From an uncultured Verrucomicrobiota bacterium (GTDB lineage: Bacteria > Verrucomicrobiota > Verrucomicrobiia > Limisphaerales > UBA9464): DNA of 10,547 nt. Positions 5,403 through 10,547 of the stretch are shown piece after piece. Location: NCBI GenBank assembly GCA_903864375.1, contig CAIPFS010000267.1, positions 1 to 10,547 of the forward strand, read 5' to 3'. Both the position numbers and the translations under genes were made by a program. The notes below the pieces were generated by a model. The model had not been told where the DNA came from. It did no database searches and was given only the letters and a program-made list of their open reading frames with translations. Position 1 is the first letter of the stretch. The number at the start of each line of letters is the position of its first letter.

Positions 5403-6931
5403 ACCCCGGCACCCCACCGTCCACCGCCCTGAACGCGGCCGACGGGTCGGGGGTCGGACCGTTGCCCACCCTGCCGGCGTCTTCCTTTCTGGACTGCAGC
5501 CGGTATGCCCGCTGGCTCCGGCAATCCCGTCCGCCCGTCGCCTTTCAGGAGGCCTCCGCCGGAGTGGTTCCCGAGCGGTGGCTGCAACAGATCTGGCGGC
5601 ATCAACGCCTTCAACGGGATGCCCTGCACCTCTCCGATGGGCGCAGACTTCAGGTGCTTCATCCCGGCTTCTGGAACCGGGAGCCGGGCCCGGACTTCCG
5701 CGGGGCGGTTCTCCAGTTTGAGGATTCCCCTCCGGTCAGTGGGGACGTGGAAATCGATCGGATCGAAAGCGGCTGGCGTTCGCATCGTCACGCGGGAAAC
5801 CCCGCCTATTCCCGGGTGATTCTTCACGTGGTCTGGAAGACCGCACCCACACCCCGGGAACCGCCGCTCCTGGCCCTCGAACCCCACCTTGATACGCATC
5901 TGGCCGAGCTTTCAGGCTGGCTGGAAGATGAGGCCCCCGGTCTCCTGCCGGCATCCGTGCCAGGAAAATGCTCCCGCCCGCTGGCCACCATTCCCATCCA
6001 CACCTCGGTCGACCTCCTCGAGCAGGCGGCCATGCTCCGGCTCCATCGGAAGGCAACTGAATTCGGGATTCGAGCCCGCCACACCGGCTGGGAAGCGGCA
6101 CTGTGGGAAGGGCTGATGGGAGGGCTTGGCTACCGGCACAACGTCTGGCCGATGCGACGACTGGCCGAACTCCTTCATCCCGCCCGCCCGATGGTCAGTG
6201 GTGCGGACACCGACTCTCTCGTGATCGGTTGGGAAGCCCGTCTCCTCGGAGTCGCCGGGATGTTGTCGGAGCCGGGGCGTCATTCTCCCGACTCCGCCCA
6301 CCTCCGAATCCTGTGGGACGCGTGGTGGCATGAGCGGACCGCCTGGGCTGGGCACATCCTTCCAGGGAGCGTCTGGAAACGGGCGGGTGTCCGGCCGGCC
6401 AATCATCCCCAGCGACGATTGGCCCTCGCGGCCCGCTGGCTGGCCCGGGGAAAGATGGCCGAACACCTGACCGATTGGTTGAAGGCCGACCTCGCCCCTT
6501 CTGTCGGCGCCGGCGAATTACGATCAATTCTGGAACCGATGGAAGCCGGCGAATCCTTCTGGAAATGGCATTGGACCCTGCGTTCCCCCCGCTGCTCCCA
6601 GCCCCAACCCCTCCTCGGCGACGGGCGGGTGACAGACCTGGCCGTCAACGTCATTCTCCCCTGGTTGCTGGCCCGGGCTCTGGCCGGTCAAAACCGGACG
6701 TTAACTTCGGAAATTGAACGGCGTTACTTCGCCTGGCCGGCGGCGGAGGAAAACGCGGTGCTGCGAAAAATCCGCCAGCGCCTCATGGGAAACACCGGAC
6801 GCCACCTGCCCCGTCGCGCAGCCCTGCAACAAGGTCTGATGCGGATCAGCGCCGATTTCTGTGAACCCTCCGGGGCACTGTGCACGGGCTGCACCTTTCC
6901 GGAACTGGTCACCGCCGTGCAACCCGGCTGA
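5399..6931 (+). CDS. DUF2851 family protein
   Basis: This 510-residue protein matches the uncharacterised DUF2851 family, which I know mainly from Bacteroidota, Verrucomicrobiota and relatives. Characteristic stretches are LQQIWRHQRL at 62-71, HPGFWNREPGPDFRGAVL at 88-105, SGDVEIDRIESGWRSHRH at 114-131, AYSRVILHVVW at 136-146, VRPANHPQRRL at 331-341, AVNVILPWL at 415-423 and QQGLMRISADFC at 477-488. The C-terminus has a cysteine cluster, C488-x6-C495-x2-C498, that could bind metal. No signal peptide or membrane segment is evident, so a cytoplasmic location is likely. The GPDF...GDVEID core looks somewhat like a PD-(D/E)xK nuclease core, but the lysine is not in place; this is inference only. 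The GTG at 5399 overlaps the TPR gene's stop by four bases and gives a family-like N-terminus, although the frame is open further upstream. The product's biochemical activity is unknown. Confidence 0.9.
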   Translation: MNPGTPPSTALNAADGSGVGPLPTLPASSFLDCSRYARWLRQSRPPVAFQEASAGVVPERWLQQIWRHQRLQRDALHLSDGRRLQVLHPGFWNREPGPDFRGAVLQFEDSPPVSGDVEIDRIESGWRSHRHAGNPAYSRVILHVVWKTAPTPREPPLLALEPHLDTHLAELSGWLEDEAPGLLPASVPGKCSRPLATIPIHTSVDLLEQAAMLRLHRKATEFGIRARHTGWEAALWEGLMGGLGYRHNVWPMRRLAELLHPARPMVSGADTDSLVIGWEARLLGVAGMLSEPGRHSPDSAHLRILWDAWWHERTAWAGHILPGSVWKRAGVRPANHPQRRLALAARWLARGKMAEHLTDWLKADLAPSVGAGELRSILEPMEAGESFWKWHWTLRSPRCSQPQPLLGDGRVTDLAVNVILPWLLARALAGQNRTLTSEIERRYFAWPAAEENAVLRKIRQRLMGNTGRHLPRRAALQQGLMRISADFCEPSGALCTGCTFPELVTAVQPG

Positions 6932-6938
6932 TTCCATT

Positions 6939-9900
6939 TCATTGACCTGGACCATCCGCCGGAGGCGGCGCGGTTCGTTCCTGGGGCGGAGCATTGGTGG
7001 ACCGGCTCTTGTCACCCGGGAACAGCTCGCGCAACGTCTCCAGGGGCCGGAACGGGGCGAGCATGAAGCCAGGAATATGCCGCGGCGTCATTTCCGGGTG
7101 GTCGAGCCGTCCCCGGACATCGTATTCGAGAAGTTTGGCCACGGGCTTCAGCACCAGATTCACAATGGGACCCAGCAGCGGAACGTCCCGAAGGACCGCG
7201 GCCTCCAACCGCCCGTCCAGCTGGGTATCAAATTGGACGCTCCCATTCAGGAACACGTGCACCGTGGGTGAATGCAATTCGAGATCCCGGGTGACCACCG
7301 CCCGATTGGTCAGAATGAACGTCGCAGAACCGGAATTGAAGCGGGACTGACCCAGCCCCGGAATGGCGCGGTCCAGCACCTTCGAGACGCCGCCAAAAAG
7401 GGGTAGATCCCATAGGAACCCATCCCGAAGGCGGGCGTTTCCCAGTCCCTGCCAGCTGCCGTTGGTCTGCGTGTGGGCCTCAAGGACGGTCAACCGCCCG
7501 TCCAACCACCCTTCAAGACGATTGGTCTGGGGGGTGATATCGTTGAGAAGACTCCTCAACTGACTGTCAGCCACCACCGCGTCAAAACGGAGCACCGTGT
7601 CATTGGTGTCCCGAATATCGGCACTAAAGTTTCCCGAAATCCGTCCGCCGTGAAATCCCGCCACGAGATTGGTGACAACGATCGAGCCATCATGCCACCA
7701 CAGCGACGCGGAGACGTTGGTTCCAGCCAGGAAGCGCCAGCGGAAACTGGGGATCTCCGAATCGAACCGGACGTCGGCCCCCGTTCGGGTCTCCTTCGTG
7801 GGGATGGTTCCATTCATCACCACCCGGGGTGGCAACGGAAACTCAAATGGCTTGAAGGAAAGGAACGTTCGCGGACCGAGTGCGGCAAACACCCCGACGG
7901 GGTCGATGGTGGTCACCGTGTTGGTGAAGAACAATCGCCCGCTGGCAACTTCAAAATGGATGCCGTCTGAGTGGACGGTGTTGGTGCCCTGCTGCGCCCA
8001 GACGGGCCCGGCACGCAACCATCCATGACCAAAGGTGAAGTCGGCTTTCAGGGCGTCCGCCTGCTCTTCACGATAGGAGGCCACTCCCGTTTCCAGATGT
8101 CCTGAGAGTTCCACGCTTTGAGGGTCCGCCCAGCTCCCCTGAATTGAAACGTCCAGCCGCGGCGGTTCACCCACCCGGAAGCGCTCCAAGGGTGCGGACG
8201 CTTCAGGAAGCCATGCCCGCAACACGGGCAACGGATTGATCCCGCTGTGAATCGATGCCTGATATGTCTCCCGATCGGCCTTTCCGGCAAAGGCCATCAC
8301 ACCGTCCCCGATTTCGAGACGGGCACCCAAAATTTCCCACTGCGATTCATTCCATCGGACGGGAATATCCAACGATTGCACCGGCAGTCCCCGAAAGGTC
8401 ACATGGGACAACCCCACCTCGCTGTCGAGGGTGAGACGCGGACCGAGTTGCCGAATCCAGTCGTCCCGGGTCCATTGGGGATTCAGAGATGGAAGCAACC
8501 CCTGGGCACTGGCGCGAAACGACAACGGATGTTCCGGCTCCCATACGATTTCATCCAACCAGGGGCTGGCAAACGCCGTCCAGGACGCCGGCAACTCGGG
8601 TATTTGAACCCGTCCGGAGACCGATGCGTGAACCTCCCGGGTGGAAAGGCGGAAATCGCCGCTCACACGGATTTCCTCCCCGTAGATCGGAACACGGCAC
8701 TCCGACAAGGATGCCCGACCGTCCTGCCACTGGAAGCCGCCGTCGACAGTGGAAATGGCCAGAGATCGGACGTTGCCGCCTTCGCCTCGAAACGCCGCCT
8801 GAACCGACCAATCCTCCCAACGGAATCCAGGTTCCCACGGCGGCGTTCCCATCGAACCGGGATTCGCCGCCGCTGTGACGGTGAGTCCATCCCAGGTTCC
8901 GTGCGGCGACTCCAGATGGGAAACCGTGACGCCACCATCGATGGATGGGGTGCCCCGGATGCCACCGGCGTTGGTGGTACCATGGGGCACGGTCAACTGG
9001 ACCACCACACTCCGGGCACGTCCCCAGGCTGTCACCGGTTGGTCAGCCTCCGCGGTCAGGCGGGTGCCCCATTGCCCTTCGGTCGCCGCTGCGGTCAGAC
9101 CCCGAATGGTCAGCTTCCGGGCCGAGGCCGGAGCACTGCCCGGGTCCTGTGCCGTCAGGTTCCATTGAATGGACCCGGCACTCGCCTGGGTCAGGGATTG
9201 GGCGGTCTCCAGATCGAATCGGACAATCGGCGCCCCTGCCCATCGGGTTGCCAGGTTGGTCACGCCCCCTTCCACGGAAATGAGCATGGTCCCATTGGTT
9301 CCCGGCGGCTGGTTCAGGGTCAAATCCACCCGGAAAGGTCCCGCCTGACCCCAGGAGGCCCCAAAGCCAAAGCCTTCGATCCGGACGTCGGCTGTGGCCA
9401 ATTCCGGATGGCGCAGGTCAAAGTGGAAGGCCAGCTTCAGCGTTGGAATGCCCCGGACGGAAAGTTGATCCCGATGTTGGACCAGGCCCAGAATGTCCTG
9501 CTTCCAGGCATAACTGGTGGCAGGCCCCGGTCGGACGCTTCGGAGTTTTGAGGCATTGGTCAGCGACCCGGCGGCCTGAAAGGTCGCACCGAGGCAGCGG
9601 CCCTGGAGATCCTCCAATTCCCATTGCTCCGGACCCACAAATCGAAGTTGAGCCTGAAGATTCGTGACCTCCAGCCAGGTCACGGGGAGCTGTTGAGGAG
9701 GGGTCAGTGGAATGCGCAAGACCCCGTCGCGCAGGACAAGTCCCCGGATGCCCGGTCCCTGCCCCCAACCGAGCTGCGTCCAATCCAGTTCCAACTGGGC
9801 TTCCATCACCATCAACTCCTCGCCACCGGTTGCCTCCAGATGACGAAACCGGAGATCCTCCGCCACCAACCCGCGATGAAACCGCCATCGAAGGCGGCCA

Positions 9901-10091
9901 AACTCAGCTGCCAGGCTGTTCTCCCTCAACCGGTCCAGAACAGGCTGCCGAATCCAACCCGGGAATCCGATTTCGTGCACATAGGCAACGGCAAGAAGCA
10001 GGAACAAAACGGAGGCGACCAGCACTCGGACAGCCCAGCGGAAACAACATCGGGACCAGCCTCGCGAGGCGGGCTTGCCGGGCGGGCCCAT
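6939..10091 (-). CDS. Large AsmA-like envelope protein
   Basis: This 1050-residue protein has the layout of the AsmA/YhdP/TamB-like group: a short basic cytoplasmic start, one membrane anchor at about 19-39 (RWAVRVLVASVLFLLLAVAY), then a very long periplasmic part of beta-rich repeats. An AsmA-like C-terminal region covers about 845-1015, including GGVSKVLDRAIPGLGQSRF, a SPTVHVFLNGSV stretch and VLRDVPLLGPIVNLVLKP. A Pro-rich tail follows. Such proteins form long hydrophobic grooves thought to carry lipids or assist outer-membrane biogenesis; which job applies here is unknown. Thr-Asn pairs recur at least a dozen times along the periplasmic part. The frame is open 29 codons further upstream into the neighbouring gene, but the ATG at 10091 has a GAGG eight bases before it and gives a normal N-terminus with a membrane anchor. 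It lies 10 bases downstream of the preceding minus-strand gene, so the two are probably one operon. Its 3' end faces the DUF2851 gene across 7 bases. Confidence 0.86.
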   Translation of the reverse strand: MGPPGKPASRGWSRCCFRWAVRVLVASVLFLLLAVAYVHEIGFPGWIRQPVLDRLRENSLAAEFGRLRWRFHRGLVAEDLRFRHLEATGGEELMVMEAQLELDWTQLGWGQGPGIRGLVLRDGVLRIPLTPPQQLPVTWLEVTNLQAQLRFVGPEQWELEDLQGRCLGATFQAAGSLTNASKLRSVRPGPATSYAWKQDILGLVQHRDQLSVRGIPTLKLAFHFDLRHPELATADVRIEGFGFGASWGQAGPFRVDLTLNQPPGTNGTMLISVEGGVTNLATRWAGAPIVRFDLETAQSLTQASAGSIQWNLTAQDPGSAPASARKLTIRGLTAAATEGQWGTRLTAEADQPVTAWGRARSVVVQLTVPHGTTNAGGIRGTPSIDGGVTVSHLESPHGTWDGLTVTAAANPGSMGTPPWEPGFRWEDWSVQAAFRGEGGNVRSLAISTVDGGFQWQDGRASLSECRVPIYGEEIRVSGDFRLSTREVHASVSGRVQIPELPASWTAFASPWLDEIVWEPEHPLSFRASAQGLLPSLNPQWTRDDWIRQLGPRLTLDSEVGLSHVTFRGLPVQSLDIPVRWNESQWEILGARLEIGDGVMAFAGKADRETYQASIHSGINPLPVLRAWLPEASAPLERFRVGEPPRLDVSIQGSWADPQSVELSGHLETGVASYREEQADALKADFTFGHGWLRAGPVWAQQGTNTVHSDGIHFEVASGRLFFTNTVTTIDPVGVFAALGPRTFLSFKPFEFPLPPRVVMNGTIPTKETRTGADVRFDSEIPSFRWRFLAGTNVSASLWWHDGSIVVTNLVAGFHGGRISGNFSADIRDTNDTVLRFDAVVADSQLRSLLNDITPQTNRLEGWLDGRLTVLEAHTQTNGSWQGLGNARLRDGFLWDLPLFGGVSKVLDRAIPGLGQSRFNSGSATFILTNRAVVTRDLELHSPTVHVFLNGSVQFDTQLDGRLEAAVLRDVPLLGPIVNLVLKPVAKLLEYDVRGRLDHPEMTPRHIPGFMLAPFRPLETLRELFPGDKSRSTNAPPQERTAPPPADGPGQ

Positions 10092-10104
10092 TGCCGTTGC
10101 CTCA
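10092..10104 (-). promoter_or_regulatory. Ribosome binding site of the AsmA-like gene, overlapping the upstream stop
   Basis: On the minus strand the stop TGA of the preceding gene (10104-10102) continues as GG, forming GAGG at 10103-10100. Eight bases then lead to the ATG at 10091. This is well-spaced and decides the start over the upstream open frame. It implies that the two genes are translated from one mRNA. Confidence 0.6.
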
Positions 10105-10547
10105 TGGGATGCTGAACTCACGTCGAAAATCCTCGTAAAGCCCGCCCGGGATCTCCCGACCGACGGGATCCGGGTCATCGTCCAGATGGATCAGCGCCAC
10201 CGCAGCGGCGTCATTCACGGACAGAATCCGCCACCGGAGCGTTCGAACGGGTGCTTCCGGGGAAAATTGAAAAATCACTTCGTGGGCCAGTTCCTTTGCC
10301 GACGGGAGATTGGTCATTTGAGCCTCGTTCCACACCGGCCAGCGGCGGGTCGCCAGATGCCCCAGACGATAGACCGTTTCATCCAGAGCCGGGGCCAGGA
10401 GGTTTCCAGGGACCCCGCTGGCGACCTTCCAACCACCATCGGCACTGCGCTCGAGGATTCGTTCGCGTCCAGCCTGACGGATGGTGATCTGAAGGAGTTG
10501 GGAGGGACCAAAGGTGACCGACCTCAACTGGCCCACGGTCCGGGGCA
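10102..10547 (-). CDS. C-terminal part of a protein, possibly DUF4340-like (partial, N-terminus missing)
   Basis: The frame is open from the right edge to the TGA at 10104-10102, showing about 147 C-terminal residues. A GTG at 10536 is present, but the frame continues upstream of it through the edge, so this is very probably the tail of a longer protein. The visible pattern is a strand-rich start (LRSVTFGPSQLLQITIRQAG), then LERSADGGWKV, then a helix with ALDETVYRLGHLATRRW, then more strands ending in GGLYEDFRREFSIP. This order (a residue-by-residue 'X-ERxxDGxWxV' strand, an 'A..DE.vy.L..L..rrW' helix, then strands) resembles DUF4340 repeats, which are found next to gliding/ABC-type export genes. 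The match is by eye and weak; an unrelated envelope protein remains possible. The AsmA-like gene starts 10 bases downstream, so the two probably form an operon. Confidence 0.5.
   Translation of the reverse strand, partial: PRTVGQLRSVTFGPSQLLQITIRQAGRERILERSADGGWKVASGVPGNLLAPALDETVYRLGHLATRRWPVWNEAQMTNLPSAKELAHEVIFQFSPEAPVRTLRWRILSVNDAAAVALIHLDDDPDPVGREIPGGLYEDFRREFSIP

Noticed and set aside
4735..5469. Minus-strand open frame of 244 codons opposite the TPR gene
   Set aside because: The product is Arg/Pro/Gly-rich with no motif, and the plus strand has a coherent TPR protein and a coupled stop/start with DUF2851.
6956..6968. CCGCC-GGA-GGCGG hairpin near the convergent gene ends
   Set aside because: The stem is only five pairs, it lies inside the AsmA-like coding end (Pro/Ala codons), and no T run follows on either strand, so it is not supported as a terminator.

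Overview
The window is GC-rich, gene-dense bacterial chromosome with eight protein-coding genes, two of them cut by the window edges. I see no rRNA, tRNA, CRISPR array, insertion sequence or phage gene. An exosortase, a DUF2851 protein, a large AsmA-like envelope protein and a membrane-anchored TPR protein together suggest a Gram-negative, polysaccharide-producing bacterium. The style of the proteins (for example the Thr-Asn-rich AsmA-like protein) makes me favour Verrucomicrobiota, perhaps the Limisphaerales/Pedosphaera group. That placement is inferred from gene content, not proven.

Layout. (1) Positions 1-844, minus strand: most of a class I/II PLP-dependent aminotransferase, with its C-terminus beyond the left edge. 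(2) Positions 845-1152: a 308-base gap with no convincing gene. (3) Positions 1153-4051, minus strand: a compact block read exosortase -> NusG/RfaH-like antiterminator -> ABC-2 permease. The first two genes are 5 bases apart. The permease starts either 50 bases after the antiterminator, or overlaps its stop codon if a TTG start is used. (4) Positions 4052-4088: a 37-base divergent gap centred on a 13-base inverted repeat. (5) Positions 4089-6931, plus strand: a membrane-anchored TPR-like protein whose stop overlaps the GTG start of a DUF2851 protein. (6) Positions 6939-10547, minus strand: a 1050-residue AsmA-like protein and, just upstream of it, the C-terminal part of another protein (possibly DUF4340-like) that enters from the right edge. 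The DUF2851 and AsmA-like genes converge with only 7 bases between them.

How the genes may work together. Exosortases are membrane cysteine proteases/transpeptidases that process PEP-CTERM-type proteins and are linked to exopolysaccharide production. Specialised NusG paralogues (RfaH, UpxY, LoaP) help RNA polymerase through long polysaccharide or secondary-metabolite operons. Finding the two adjacent fits a surface-polysaccharide or protein-sorting role. However, no glycosyltransferase, no EpsI domain, no PEP-CTERM substrate and no ABC ATPase is visible here, so the partners must lie elsewhere. The AsmA-like protein belongs to a class thought to act in the envelope, in lipid transport or outer-membrane assembly. 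The TPR/DUF2851 pair has no known joint function.

The least ordinary parts of the window are the exosortase/antiterminator/permease block with its divergent control region, and the conserved but uncharacterised DUF2851 protein with a C-terminal cysteine cluster.
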